Part shown: piece by piece, positions 39,164 through 48,083 of the stretch | How positions within the stretch are numbered: position 1 is the first letter of the stretch | Layout: each line of letters begins with the position of its first letter | NCBI GenBank assembly: GCA_963822255.1 | Contig: CAWGGV010000008.1 | Span: forward strand, 806,001-870,000 | DNA length: 64,000 nt | From: UBA7803 sp963822255 | Lineage (GTDB): Bacteria > Pseudomonadota > Gammaproteobacteria > Pseudomonadales > Azotimanducaceae | Direction of reading: 5' to 3' | The notes under the pieces: generated by a model | The model's database searches: none | Told to the model about the DNA's origin: nothing | What the model saw: only the letters and a program-made list of their open reading frames with translations | Position numbers and translations under genes: made by a program

Positions 39164-40156
39164 ATGAAAGACTCGGTCCGAAGCGGTCAGAAGTTCTCGA
39201 ACGACCGCGGCATCACCGCCATCAAGGACGGCATCAAGCGCAGCGGCCAGGCCGCCCCGGCCCGCGAGCGCAAGCCGCCGTGGCTGCGGGTGCGACTGGG
39301 CGGCGGCGCCCGCTACGAGTCGGTGCGCCGCACCGTGCACGAGCATCGGCTGGCCACGGTCTGCGAGGAATCACACTGCCCGAACATCGGCGAGTGCTGG
39401 AACAACGGCACCGCAACCATCATGCTGATGGGCGACGTGTGCACTCGCGCCTGTCGCTTCTGCGCGGTGGATACCGGTAACCCCCGCGGCTGGCTGGACC
39501 CTGACGAGCCTGAGCACGCCGCGCAATCCGTCGCGCTGATGGGCCTGCGCTACGTGGTTCTGACGTCGGTGGATCGGGACGATCTGCCAGACGGCGGCGC
39601 CGCCCACTATGCGGCCTGCGTACGAGCGATCAAGGCCAGCAACCCCGCCACGGCGGTGGAGGCGCTGACCCCCGACTTCGGCGGCGACACCGCGGCCGTT
39701 GAAACGGTGGTGGACTCCGGGCTCGAGGTGTTCGCCCAGAACCTCGAGACGGTGGAACGGCTCACCCACGTGGTGCGGGACCGGAGGGCCGGCTACCGGC
39801 GCACCCTGGACGTGCTGGCCCACGCCAAGACATACCGCCCGCACGTCCTCACGAAGTCGAGCATCATGCTCGGGCTCGGCGAGACGGACGCCGAGATCGA
39901 GCGCGCCTTGACCGACCTGCGCGCTCACGGCGTCGATATCGTCACTCTGGGCCAGTACTTGCGGCCCACCGTGAACCACCTGGCGGTGGCGCGCTGGGTG
40001 CCGCCCGAAGACTTCGAGCGGTACCGTGCCGCGGGGCTCCAGCTCGGCTTCGTGGAGGTGGCCGCGGGACCGCTGGTGCGATCCAGTTACCGGGCAGACC
40101 GGATACTCGAGCGCAACAACCTCGGTCTCGGCGACATCCCGGTCCGCATGGTCTGA
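39164..40156 (+). CDS. lipA: Lipoyl synthase
   Basis: Radical-SAM enzyme inserting two sulfurs into octanoyl groups on E2 and H-protein domains; 330 residues. The auxiliary cluster uses Cys67, Cys72 and Cys78 (CEESHCPNIGEC). The radical-SAM cluster uses Cys93, Cys97 and Cys100 (CTRACRFC). The C-terminal RSSYRAD serine ligand is present. TACAAT at 39152-39157 could be a -10 element, but it is very close to the ATG at 39164. No lipB partner is adjacent, which is unusual since lipB and lipA are often neighbours. It would serve the E2 protein at 15-16 kb among others. Confidence 0.95.
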   Translation: MKDSVRSGQKFSNDRGITAIKDGIKRSGQAAPARERKPPWLRVRLGGGARYESVRRTVHEHRLATVCEESHCPNIGECWNNGTATIMLMGDVCTRACRFCAVDTGNPRGWLDPDEPEHAAQSVALMGLRYVVLTSVDRDDLPDGGAAHYAACVRAIKASNPATAVEALTPDFGGDTAAVETVVDSGLEVFAQNLETVERLTHVVRDRRAGYRRTLDVLAHAKTYRPHVLTKSSIMLGLGETDAEIERALTDLRAHGVDIVTLGQYLRPTVNHLAVARWVPPEDFERYRAAGLQLGFVEVAAGPLVRSSYRADRILERNNLGLGDIPVRMV

Positions 40157-40190
40157 ACCGGCGGCAGCCGTCGGCTGCCGCCGGCCGGCA

Positions 40191-42656
40191 CTACGGCTGC
40201 CGAACGGCGATGGTGATCGGGTACGTGACGAACGTCCTCGGCTCGTCCGCCTGGGTAGCGAGGTTGGAGCCGGTGACCCGCACCGCAAAACTGAAGCTGC
40301 CCGCGCTGGTGGGCGTGCCGCCGACCTCGCCGGTGGACGCATTCAAGCTGAGGCCGGGCGGCAGATTGCCCGAATCGACGGTCCAGGTCAGCGGCGGCTT
40401 GCCTCCCCACGGCTGCAGCGCCAGGGTGAAGGCCTCACCCACGGTACCGTGGAGCGTGTCGCGAATCGGCACGACGCCGAGGCCGAGGAGCTGGTTCACC
40501 CGCTCGGACATGGAGGTGCGAACGTCGTCGTACGTCGGATCGCCGGCAACGTTATCGAGCTCGTACGGGTCCGTCTCCAGGTTGTAGAGCTCCTGGTCGC
40601 CGAGGGCGTAGCGTGTGTACTTCCACTTGCCTTTGCGCAGGCCGGCCCAGATACCGTTCGGTGAACGGGTGTGGGTGGTCTTCTCGAAGAACAGCTCGTC
40701 GCTCCAGGCAGCATTCGGGTCGCGCATCAACGGAAGCAGGCTCGTGCCGTCGCTCTTCGCGCTGATCCCTACGGCATCGTAGATCGTCGGCGCCACATCC
40801 AGGTCCGCCGGGATCAGATGGTCGTCGTCGCGGCCCGCGATGCCGGGCACCACCACGAGCAGCGGCACCCGCAACGACTCCTCGTAGGGCTTGTTCTTGC
40901 CCCACAGGCCGTGCTCACCCCACATATAGCCGTTGTCGGAAGTCAGGATGATGATGGTGCGGTCGAGGCGGCCTTTGCTCGCGAGCACGTCGAGGATGGC
41001 AGCAATGCCTCGATCGACGCTCTGCAGCGTGCGAAGCTGATTGCGCGGGTCCTCGTCGGTGCCCGTCGGTTCACCGCCGCCGGGATCCTGCACCCATTGC
41101 GGCTTATCGGACAGATCGGTTTCCCCGTAGCCGCGCCCGCGATAGGTGAAGTCGGCAAACGCGTCCTTGTCAGGCTCGTCGGGGGTGAACGGCGGATGCG
41201 GCGGCGTGGTCGACCAGAACACCAAAAACGGCTGATCAGACGGTGTCGACTGGATGAAATCGACGATCTGGTCGCGCTCGAAATCCGCGTTGTACTGTCC
41301 GGCCGCGTCTATCTCGGAGCCGGTGCCCGGATTCTCGTCGCTGCTGCCGGTCTCGTAGCGGAAATCGCTCCAGTCCGTGGTCGTGGCGTACACCGCCCGG
41401 GCCACGAACTTGTCCCAGCCAGGCGGCACGTACGGGGTGTGTTTGAGGTAATCGTTGAACCATTTGCCGACGAACATGGTTCGATAGCCGTTGCCCTGCA
41501 TTCTGGTGCCGATGGTGACGCTGTCGTGAAACTTCGACATGCCGCCATTGGGCGCTTCGTTGGCGAGGACACCGGTGTTCTGGGCGAGATAACCGCCCGA
41601 GTACGTGGTGGCGCGGGCGGGGCAACACAGCGGCGTGGGCACGTACGCGTTGGTGAAGTTCACCCCCTGCGGCACCAGCCTCGAGGTCACGTTCGGCATG
41701 TCCTTCAGGGTGTCGAAGCGTTGATCGTCGGTGAACACGACGACGACGTCGAACGTCGAAGCCGAAGGCGACCCGCTGTCGCAGGGTGCCAGTGAAGCGA
41801 GATTGAAGGGGCCGCTGGACTTCTCCCGGCTCGAGCCAACGAGCACCGTCGCGGCATCCGGTGACGACACGTCGAAACAGGTACCCGAGTCGTCGCTGAC
41901 GTCGAAATCGAAGCCCTCGATTCCGGCATCCTCGCCGATGGAGAAATCGATGTGGCCGGAGGACGAGGCATCGACGGCATCCGGGCTTTCGGTATCCACC
42001 GCGGCCACGTTGTCGAAGCTTCCGGTGGAGACGATGGTGCCCTGGTAGCGGGCCCCGCCGCTGCCGACGGATACCCGTACGTGCCAGGTGGCGGCGCTGC
42101 AATCCTTCCAGACGAACACCGCCTCGTCGCTGCTCGGGTCGATGCTCGGCGCGCCGCAGGGCGCGGCCTGGTCGTCGTCGCTGATGGTGACGACGCCCAG
42201 GTCGTCGGCGATCTCGGCGTTCATGGGGTTGCTGAGATCGATTTCGAAGGTTTCGTCCGGCTCTTGCACCGAGTCGTCCACCAGCTCGATATCGATGACC
42301 TGGCTGGTGGAGCCGGCGGGGAACACCAGCGTGCCTGATCCGGAGACGTAATCTGGACCGGCGTTGGCGGTGCCGTCACGGGTACTGTAATCCACCCAGA
42401 CCTGATCCTTGGCCGCGGCGGTGAGCCGCACGGTGACCTTCACCGATCCGTCGCTCTCTACCGCCGTGACATCGTCGATGGTGATCTGGGGAGGCTGGGC
42501 GGATGGCTGAGACGGTGGCGATCCCTGATCGTCTGGGGGCGGATTGGCTGGCGTCTTGTCCGACGACCCGCCACCGGAACATGCCGCAATTGCCACTGAC
42601 GACAGCACGGCAAGGCCCAGCAATCTGCGCACGGACCGCCGCAGACGAATACCCAT
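40191..42656 (-). CDS. Lipoprotein sulfatase with Calx-beta and putative Ig-like domains
   Basis: Secreted arylsulfatase-family enzyme, 821 residues. Lipobox IAAC gives a lipidated Cys26, followed by a Pro/Ser-rich tether (30-55). A Calx-beta domain spans about 57-160 (DSVQEPDETFEIDLSN, a calcium-type motif). An unassigned beta-rich stretch follows (170-300). The sulfatase domain starts VVVVFTDDQRFD (metal Asp310, Asp311) and has the formylglycine motif CCPAR at 344-348 (Cys344 to be modified), then VGKWFNDYL, SDNGYMWGEHG and WKYTRY. The last 90 residues look like a He_PIG/putative Ig domain (PPGLSLNASTGEVGGTP). It would remove sulfate from an extracellular or surface glycan. A formylglycine-generating enzyme is not in the window. 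Confidence 0.87.
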   Translation of the reverse strand: MGIRLRRSVRRLLGLAVLSSVAIAACSGGGSSDKTPANPPPDDQGSPPSQPSAQPPQITIDDVTAVESDGSVKVTVRLTAAAKDQVWVDYSTRDGTANAGPDYVSGSGTLVFPAGSTSQVIDIELVDDSVQEPDETFEIDLSNPMNAEIADDLGVVTISDDDQAAPCGAPSIDPSSDEAVFVWKDCSAATWHVRVSVGSGGARYQGTIVSTGSFDNVAAVDTESPDAVDASSSGHIDFSIGEDAGIEGFDFDVSDDSGTCFDVSSPDAATVLVGSSREKSSGPFNLASLAPCDSGSPSASTFDVVVVFTDDQRFDTLKDMPNVTSRLVPQGVNFTNAYVPTPLCCPARATTYSGGYLAQNTGVLANEAPNGGMSKFHDSVTIGTRMQGNGYRTMFVGKWFNDYLKHTPYVPPGWDKFVARAVYATTTDWSDFRYETGSSDENPGTGSEIDAAGQYNADFERDQIVDFIQSTPSDQPFLVFWSTTPPHPPFTPDEPDKDAFADFTYRGRGYGETDLSDKPQWVQDPGGGEPTGTDEDPRNQLRTLQSVDRGIAAILDVLASKGRLDRTIIILTSDNGYMWGEHGLWGKNKPYEESLRVPLLVVVPGIAGRDDDHLIPADLDVAPTIYDAVGISAKSDGTSLLPLMRDPNAAWSDELFFEKTTHTRSPNGIWAGLRKGKWKYTRYALGDQELYNLETDPYELDNVAGDPTYDDVRTSMSERVNQLLGLGVVPIRDTLHGTVGEAFTLALQPWGGKPPLTWTVDSGNLPPGLSLNASTGEVGGTPTSAGSFSFAVRVTGSNLATQADEPRTFVTYPITIAVRQP

Positions 42657-42789
42657 AGAGACTCCCGGATTCGTGACGAGGCGACCCGAATAAGCAAACT
42701 ACATACCAGAAACCGGGGAGCAGCAGTGCCGGGCTTCCCGGGGCGAGGAGCGCCTCCGCCCCGGGAACCCAAGCGTGACCGTCGGCCAT

Positions 42790-42820
42790 TTGTACCGGCT
42801 ACTTGTACCGGCTACTTGTA
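42790..42820. repeat. 13-bp tandem repeat over a stop codon
   Basis: 2.4 copies of ttgtaccggctac (42790-42802, 42803-42815, then ttgta). The stop of the secreted hydrolase gene (cta at 42812-42814 on the plus strand) lies within it. Confidence 0.85.
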
Positions 42821-44407
42821 GAAGTACTGGTTATTGCGGATGACCGGCTGCACGTCCGTCCACCAGAATTCCGTGGATTTGTTGAAGACGTTTTCCCGGT
42901 AGTTCCAGAAGAAGTAGTCACAGTCGAAGTTGCGCCTGGCGAACCGGAACAATTCCGCGGGCCTCCACAGCGCGCCCAGTTGCCAGTCGGGATGCACGTT
43001 CGCTCCGGCGCTGTTGCGAACGTCGTCGAACCGGAAGATCGCCTTCTGCCCGTTCGACCACCTCTGGCGCTCCTGCCTGCGCACCCGCTCGACGTGATCG
43101 ATATAGGCCCAGCGGCGCTTGTTCGACTTGCGGTTGATGCCGCCCTGGCCCAGGTCCGTGTGCTGAGCGTGGCAGAATTGCTGGACGTCCGGCGCGGTCT
43201 TGCGCAGTTGGATGCGTACGCTCGTCACCGAGCCCGGCATGCCGTTGAGATCCGGCGTGATGTCCGGCCCCCCGTACGCCAGCGCGTAGTGGGGGATGCT
43301 GTCCACGAGCTGAACACGGCCGTCTCTGCGCATGTCGGCGGAGACCCCGCCTTTGAGGAAATTCAGGTAGAAGAAGAATCTGCCCCTTTTCAGCGCCGCC
43401 TCGGTCTCGCTGGCGATCTTGATGAGCGCGGTGCGGTACTGCCGGTAGGAGTAGTTGCCGCCGCTCAGATTGCCCAACGCGGTTTCAGTGGTCGCAATGC
43501 CGCCAAAAGCGGGATCGCCGGCATACCGCGCTGCGATGCGCTTGAACAGCCGGATCAGTCGGTTGTAGACCCAGGGGTCCCAGAGCTTGGCGGTCACCCC
43601 GGAGTGTCCGCCACTCCTGGTCCAGATGACGTACTGACCGGGAAAGTACTTCGGCAGGATGTGCGAGCCATCGAAGCTGCGCGTGGCCACCTGCACGATG
43701 AACTTCAGCCCCAGCCGGCGAGCGGCGGCCATGTTGGCGTCCAGCAGGGAAAAGTTGAATTTACCGTCCCCTGTCTCCAATGTGCGCCAGTGCACGCGCA
43801 TGGTGAATCCCTTCACTCCCGGCGTCGTCAAGGCGCTTTTCAGGTCACGAGCGACCCGCGACGCCCAGCCATCCCCCTTCCGCGAATTGTTCAGCATCTG
43901 GTTCTGGAGATTGCGCTCTCGGGCGAAGCTCCAGTAGTGGCCCCGAGGCAGCCCGGGGTTGCCACCACCGCTGGCAGTGGCGTTGCCGGCCCGCTGCACC
44001 ACGATACTGTCGACGCCGGCCGTCACGTTGTTGCTGGAGGCGGTGAACATCAGACGGCGCTCGTCGCCTTTCCCGACCTGGAACTGATAGCGATACGAGC
44101 CGGTGTGATCGACAGTGATCATCTTCCGGTCTCCCACGAACAGCCCGGCCTTGCCATGTAATTGTTTGACGTGGAAGGAAATCTGGTAAGTGTTCCCGGG
44201 AGTCAGCGAAGCCTCCCACCAGGTCCCCGCCAAGGTCTGCCCCGACGAGCTTCGCGACTCGTAGAACCACCGTTGCCCGAAGGTCGATTGCCAGATGTTC
44301 CCCGCCGCGGCTTGAGCGGATAACGCGCACAGAGCGGATAATGCGCACAGAAGCAGAAAGCCGACGGGCATCCATGCCCACCGGCGTGATGAAACGCTTT
44401 TGGTCAT
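42812..44407 (-). CDS. Secreted TIM-barrel glycoside-hydrolase-like protein
   Basis: 531 residues with a signal peptide (MPVGFLLLCALSALCALSAQA, about 13-33). The N-terminal domain (about 36-140) resembles a carbohydrate-binding beta-sandwich (TWWEASLTPGNTYQISFHV, GLFVGDRKMITVDHTGSY). The catalytic-like barrel starts GFTMRVHWRTLETGDGKFNF, then LDANMAAARRLGLKFIVQV, GIATTETALG (a possible acid/base Glu), and FWNYRENVF near the end. This is the layout of GH5/GH42-like clans, but I cannot name the family. It contains an 18-bp duplication in the signal peptide. It faces the same way as the sulfatase, so it may process the same glycan outside the cell. Confidence 0.7.
   Translation of the reverse strand: MTKSVSSRRWAWMPVGFLLLCALSALCALSAQAAAGNIWQSTFGQRWFYESRSSSGQTLAGTWWEASLTPGNTYQISFHVKQLHGKAGLFVGDRKMITVDHTGSYRYQFQVGKGDERRLMFTASSNNVTAGVDSIVVQRAGNATASGGGNPGLPRGHYWSFARERNLQNQMLNNSRKGDGWASRVARDLKSALTTPGVKGFTMRVHWRTLETGDGKFNFSLLDANMAAARRLGLKFIVQVATRSFDGSHILPKYFPGQYVIWTRSGGHSGVTAKLWDPWVYNRLIRLFKRIAARYAGDPAFGGIATTETALGNLSGGNYSYRQYRTALIKIASETEAALKRGRFFFYLNFLKGGVSADMRRDGRVQLVDSIPHYALAYGGPDITPDLNGMPGSVTSVRIQLRKTAPDVQQFCHAQHTDLGQGGINRKSNKRRWAYIDHVERVRRQERQRWSNGQKAIFRFDDVRNSAGANVHPDWQLGALWRPAELFRFARRNFDCDYFFWNYRENVFNKSTEFWWTDVQPVIRNNQYFYK
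44314..44349. repeat. 18-bp tandem duplication in a signal peptide
   Basis: Two copies of gagcggataaNgcgcaca (44314-44331, 44332-44349) in frame, giving the repeated LCALSA core of the signal peptide of the secreted hydrolase. Confidence 0.9.
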
Positions 44408-44590
44408 TTAGTAGTGGCCCCCAAATCCTTGTCGAACCAGTGCGTCAGACAAGGGAGGCGACACCCCCCTCTGACGCTGTCCCTCCGCGGGCAGTGCCCC
44501 CGAATCGCGCGGCATTCTGACAAGGGGAGCGAGGCGATTACAAACGCCGAGGCGCTGGCTGTAACAAAACTTACAAAACGGCGGAATGAG

Positions 44591-44607
44591 GCTGAAATCG
44601 TTTCAGC
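44591..44607. promoter_or_regulatory. Palindromic operator-like site
   Basis: GCTGAAA-TCG-TTTCAGC, a perfect 7-bp dyad in the 234-bp gap between the gamma-glutamyltransferase and the secreted hydrolase. It stands about 184 bp before the hydrolase start. The TGAAA..CG.TTTCA form resembles LacI/GntR-type operators. The rest of the gap is AT-richer than the genes, with repeated ttacaaa and gaaacatt; no promoter is clear. Confidence 0.4.
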
Positions 44608-44641
44608 ACGAAACATTCGGGAAACATTGCAATGGCCGCCC

Positions 44642-46501
44642 TCACCAGGCGATCCCGTAGTCCTCGCCGTAGTCGCTGGAGCCGCCCTGGAACGTTCCGT
44701 GCTCCTGATCGAAATAAATGGCATTGATGGGCCCGGAGGTGCGCTCGGCGAACTCCTCCTCATAGCCCATGGCGGCTAGCTTCTCCCGTACCCAGGGCGG
44801 GATCTGCTCGTTCAGCAGGATGCGCCCGGGTTGGGCGCGATGGTCTCCGAAGGAGTTGCGCATCTGATAGCTCCAGAAGTTCGGTGCTTCCACGGCCTCC
44901 TGCACCGTCATACCGAACTCCACCACGTCCAGGAAGAACTGCAGCAGGTTCTGGTCCTGGGTATCGCCGCCCTGCACGGCGAACGACAGATAGGGCTTGC
45001 CGTTCTTCAGAGCCAGCCCCGGCGTCAAGGTGGCGCGCGGGCGCTTGCCCGGCTGGACCACGTTGTAGGGATTTTCCGCCGGATCCAGCACAAAGCTCTG
45101 CATCCGTTGACTCATGCCGATGCCGGTGTCCCCGGCCACCACCGCCGGCACCCAGCCGCCGGATGGCGTCACCGACACCACCCAACCGCCGGCGTCCGCC
45201 GCCTCGATGGAGGTGGTGCCGGCGAGAAACTGCTCGTCGTGCCGTGGGTTCGCCCGCGCCTGTTGCCAGGGCGGCATGAGGCCTTTCGCCTCGTCCACCG
45301 CATTGGTCCAGGACTTCAGGTAGTCGAGGAACGGGTTGTCCCCGTGCTGGAACAGGTAGGGATCGCCGGGCTTGACGAGGGGATCGTTGCGCTTCGGATC
45401 GATCAGCTTCAGCCGCTCGGCCGCGTAGCGTTTGGACAGCAACCCCGCCATGGGCTCGTCCGGCGGAAAGTACGGATCGCCGTAGTAGAAGTCCCGGTCG
45501 GCGAACGCCAGGTTCATGATCTGATAGAGGGTGTGGATGTAGCGGGCGCTGTTGTAGCCCATGCCCGCGAGGTCCACCCGCTCGGCCATGTTCAGTGCCT
45601 GCAGCATCACCGGCCCCTGCACCCAGGAATCCAGCTTGTACACGTCGATACCTTTGTAGGACGTCTGTCGCGGCTTCTCGATGTGCACCTGCCAGTCGGC
45701 GAGGTCCTTCATGGTCTGCAGCCCGCCCACCCCCCGCGAGCCGGCCACGAACGCTGCCGCGATGTCGCCGCGGTAGAACCGATCGTAAGCGGCGTAAATC
45801 GCCTGTTCCCGCGATTTGCCGGCCGCGAGCGCCGTGCGCTCGGCTTCCACCAGCTTCGTGAGGATGGTCTCGAGATCCTTCTGGCGAAAAATCTCGCCCG
45901 GGTGAGGCGCCTCCCACTGCTCGCCTTCGTGCACCAGGAACAGCTTTCTGGACGCCGGCCATTGGCGGATCTGGTCCTTCATCCGCTCGATGGTGCCCGC
46001 GGCCTGAGCCTCCATGGGGTAACCCTGGGCCATCTCGATGGCCGGGGCGAGCACGTCCGCGAGGCTCATGGTGCCGTACTCGGCGAGCATCACCAGGAGC
46101 CCGCCCGGAGTGCCGGGGGTCACAGCGGCCAGCGGACCGTATTCCGGCGGCACATCCATGCCGCGGTCACGGAAGAATTGCGGGGTCGCACCGCTCGGAG
46201 CCACACCCAGAGCATTGATGGCGATGACCTTCTTCTGTCTGGGATCGTAGATGAGGGCCTGGGTCTCACCGCCCCAGCTCAACGTGTCCCACATGGTGGC
46301 GGTGGCCGCCAGCATGGCACACGCCGCGTCCACCGCATTGCCGCCGTGCTCGAACATGCGCGCTCCGGCGGTGGCCGCCAGCGGCTTACCGGTAATCGCT
46401 ACCCAATGTTTGCCCAGCAGCATGGGCTTGCTGGTCCGCGACTGGACCGGCCCTGCGACGACGGCCAATGCCAGCATGCCCAGGATCGCCATGCGAATCA
46501 C
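44642..46501 (-). CDS. Gamma-glutamyltransferase-family hydrolase
   Basis: Ntn-hydrolase, 619 residues, made as a proenzyme and self-cleaved before Thr429 in LAGTTSIEAAD. Family pieces: KPLAATAGARMFEHGGNAVDAACA, AVTPGTPGGLL, LADWQVHIEKP, DSWVQGPVMLQALNM, and the C-terminal AVQGGDTQDQNLLQFFLDVVEFGM. A signal peptide (LGMLALAVVAGPVQS) sends it to the periplasm. It could process glutathione or gamma-glutamyl peptides; homologues of this subtype also act on cephalosporin-type acyl groups. GTG at 46501 has GGGGAGGAG five bases upstream, better than ATG 46492. The open frame continues upstream through tandem repeats, which I do not count as protein. Confidence 0.88.
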   Translation of the reverse strand: MIRMAILGMLALAVVAGPVQSRTSKPMLLGKHWVAITGKPLAATAGARMFEHGGNAVDAACAMLAATATMWDTLSWGGETQALIYDPRQKKVIAINALGVAPSGATPQFFRDRGMDVPPEYGPLAAVTPGTPGGLLVMLAEYGTMSLADVLAPAIEMAQGYPMEAQAAGTIERMKDQIRQWPASRKLFLVHEGEQWEAPHPGEIFRQKDLETILTKLVEAERTALAAGKSREQAIYAAYDRFYRGDIAAAFVAGSRGVGGLQTMKDLADWQVHIEKPRQTSYKGIDVYKLDSWVQGPVMLQALNMAERVDLAGMGYNSARYIHTLYQIMNLAFADRDFYYGDPYFPPDEPMAGLLSKRYAAERLKLIDPKRNDPLVKPGDPYLFQHGDNPFLDYLKSWTNAVDEAKGLMPPWQQARANPRHDEQFLAGTTSIEAADAGGWVVSVTPSGGWVPAVVAGDTGIGMSQRMQSFVLDPAENPYNVVQPGKRPRATLTPGLALKNGKPYLSFAVQGGDTQDQNLLQFFLDVVEFGMTVQEAVEAPNFWSYQMRNSFGDHRAQPGRILLNEQIPPWVREKLAAMGYEEEFAERTSGPINAIYFDQEHGTFQGGSSDYGEDYGIAW

Positions 46502-46522
46502 GTCGGCTCCTCCCCTTCTTTT

Positions 46523-46567
46523 CTCGTTCGCGCCGCTCTCGTTCGCGCCGCTCTCGTTCGCGCCGCG
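46523..46567. repeat. 15-bp tandem repeat, three copies
   Basis: ctcgttcgcgccgct at 46523, 46538 and 46553 in the divergent region between the gamma-glutamyltransferase and the aminopeptidase. It starts 7 bp from the Shine-Dalgarno of the transferase. Confidence 0.93.
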
Positions 46568-46584
46568 CCTGCCGCACACCTTGG

Positions 46585-46648
46585 CTGTGCTCCCGCTTTG
46601 CTGTGCTCCCGCTTTGCTGTGCTCCCGCTTTGCTGTGCTCCCGCGCGG
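46585..46648. repeat. 16-bp tandem repeat, 3.7 copies
   Basis: ctgtgctcccgctttg at 46585, 46601 and 46617, with a partial copy at 46633. It lies next to the 15-bp repeat in the same divergent promoter region. Confidence 0.93.
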
Positions 46649-46718
46649 GGCCGCGCTTGCGCCCGAAGCGGGCATCATAGACCATCGTCGCCACCGTTAC
46701 CCGGGCCGCCCGCCAGTC

Positions 46719-48083
46719 ATGACCGACGTGTACATCACCGCCACCGACGAACCCGTTACGTCCATCCGCCTGGTACGCACGGAGGATATGGAAAGCTGGA
46801 AGGCGTCGCTGCCGGAACGGCACCGGCGCTGGGTGACGAGCACGCGCTTCGAAGCCAAGCCGGCGCAGTGGCTGTGGCTGCCCGACGATGCCGGCAATCC
46901 GGCCACAGTAGCCGCAGGCTGGGACGGCTCCGACAGCCTCGCCACCCTCGGCGGCCTGCCGCTGACCCTTCCGGAAGGGCTGTATCGCGTGGAGGAACCT
47001 GTCAGCGAGGTGCAGCTTCTGGGCTGGGCGGTGGGCGCTTACCAGTTTCAGCGCTATCACGCCGCGTCCCGCCGTCCGGCGCGGCTCGTTCTGCCCCAGG
47101 CGCACGATGGCGACCGGCTCGCCCACCTGGCCGACGCCGTCACCCTGGCCCGGGATCTCATCAACACACCGGCTGCAGACATGCAGCCCTCTCACCTGGC
47201 CGCGGAGGCCCAGGAGCTTGCCCGCATTCACCAGGCCGGGTGCACGGTGACGGTCGGTGACGAGCTTCTGGACCGGAGCTTCTGCGCCATCCACGCGGTG
47301 GGACGCGCTGCCGCCGACGAGCCGAGACTGATCGACATCCGCTGGGGTGATCCCGACGATCCTCTGGTGGTGCTGGTGGGCAAGGGGGTGACCTTCGACA
47401 GCGGCGGGCTCGATCTGAAACCCGCCAGCGCCATGCGCACCATGAAAAAGGACATGGGCGGCGCCGCGCAAGCGCTGGGGCTCGCGCAGCTCGTCATGGC
47501 CGAGCGCCTGCCGGTGCGGCTGCGGGTGCTGATCCCGGCGGTGGAGAACGCGGTGGCCGGCAACGCCTTCCGGCCCGGCGACGTGCTGTCCACCTACAAG
47601 GGCATTACAGTCGAGGTCGACAACACCGACGCCGAGGGGCGGCTGGTGCTGTGTGACGCGCTGGCGCTGGCGGCCGAGGAGGAACCGGCGCTGATGGTGG
47701 ATTTCGCCACCCTGACCGGCGCGGCGCGCACCGCGGTGGGGGCGGAAGTTTCCGCCATGTTCTCGAATGATGACGAGGTGGCCGCTGCCGTGCACGCCGC
47801 CGGTGAAGCGGTGGACGATCCGGTATGGCGAATGCCGCTGCACCGCGCCTACAACTATCAACTCGATAGCAAGGTGGCGGACGTGGCCAATGCCTCCTCG
47901 GTTCCTTACGCCGGTGCCGTCACCGCGGCGCTGTTCCTGGAACGCTTCGTCGGCGACGTGCCGTGGCTGCATTTCGACATCATGGCGTTCAACATCCGCG
48001 CCCGCCCCGGACGCCCCGAGGGCGGCGAAGCGATGGCCCTGCGCGCCGTATTCCGCTATCTGGAACAGCGGTTCCGCCGGTGA
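46719..48083 (+). CDS. M17 leucyl-aminopeptidase-family peptidase
   Basis: Two-metal aminopeptidase removing N-terminal residues from peptides; 454 residues, cytoplasmic. The metal and active-site regions are VGKGVTFDSGGLDLKP (catalytic Lys and first Asp), KKDMGGAA and the signature NTDAEGRLVLCDAL (ligands Asp and Glu). The N-terminal domain (1-165) is less conserved and shorter than in PepA, nearer the PepB-like group. ATG 46719 gives MTDVYITATDEPV. Its stop overlaps the hisI start (GTGA). Confidence 0.88.
   Translation: MTDVYITATDEPVTSIRLVRTEDMESWKASLPERHRRWVTSTRFEAKPAQWLWLPDDAGNPATVAAGWDGSDSLATLGGLPLTLPEGLYRVEEPVSEVQLLGWAVGAYQFQRYHAASRRPARLVLPQAHDGDRLAHLADAVTLARDLINTPAADMQPSHLAAEAQELARIHQAGCTVTVGDELLDRSFCAIHAVGRAAADEPRLIDIRWGDPDDPLVVLVGKGVTFDSGGLDLKPASAMRTMKKDMGGAAQALGLAQLVMAERLPVRLRVLIPAVENAVAGNAFRPGDVLSTYKGITVEVDNTDAEGRLVLCDALALAAEEEPALMVDFATLTGAARTAVGAEVSAMFSNDDEVAAAVHAAGEAVDDPVWRMPLHRAYNYQLDSKVADVANASSVPYAGAVTAALFLERFVGDVPWLHFDIMAFNIRARPGRPEGGEAMALRAVFRYLEQRFRR

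Noticed and set aside
44312..44324. Match to the lac operator (gagcggataac)
   Set aside because: It lies in the signal-peptide coding repeat, lacks the second half-site and is explained by the LCALSA duplication.
46523..46648. CRISPR-like repeat array
   Set aside because: The units are directly adjacent with no spacers, and no cas genes are present.
46502..46678. N-terminal extension of the gamma-glutamyltransferase
   Set aside because: It only translates the tandem repeats (GANES units), while a strong ribosome site and signal peptide point to the start at 46501.
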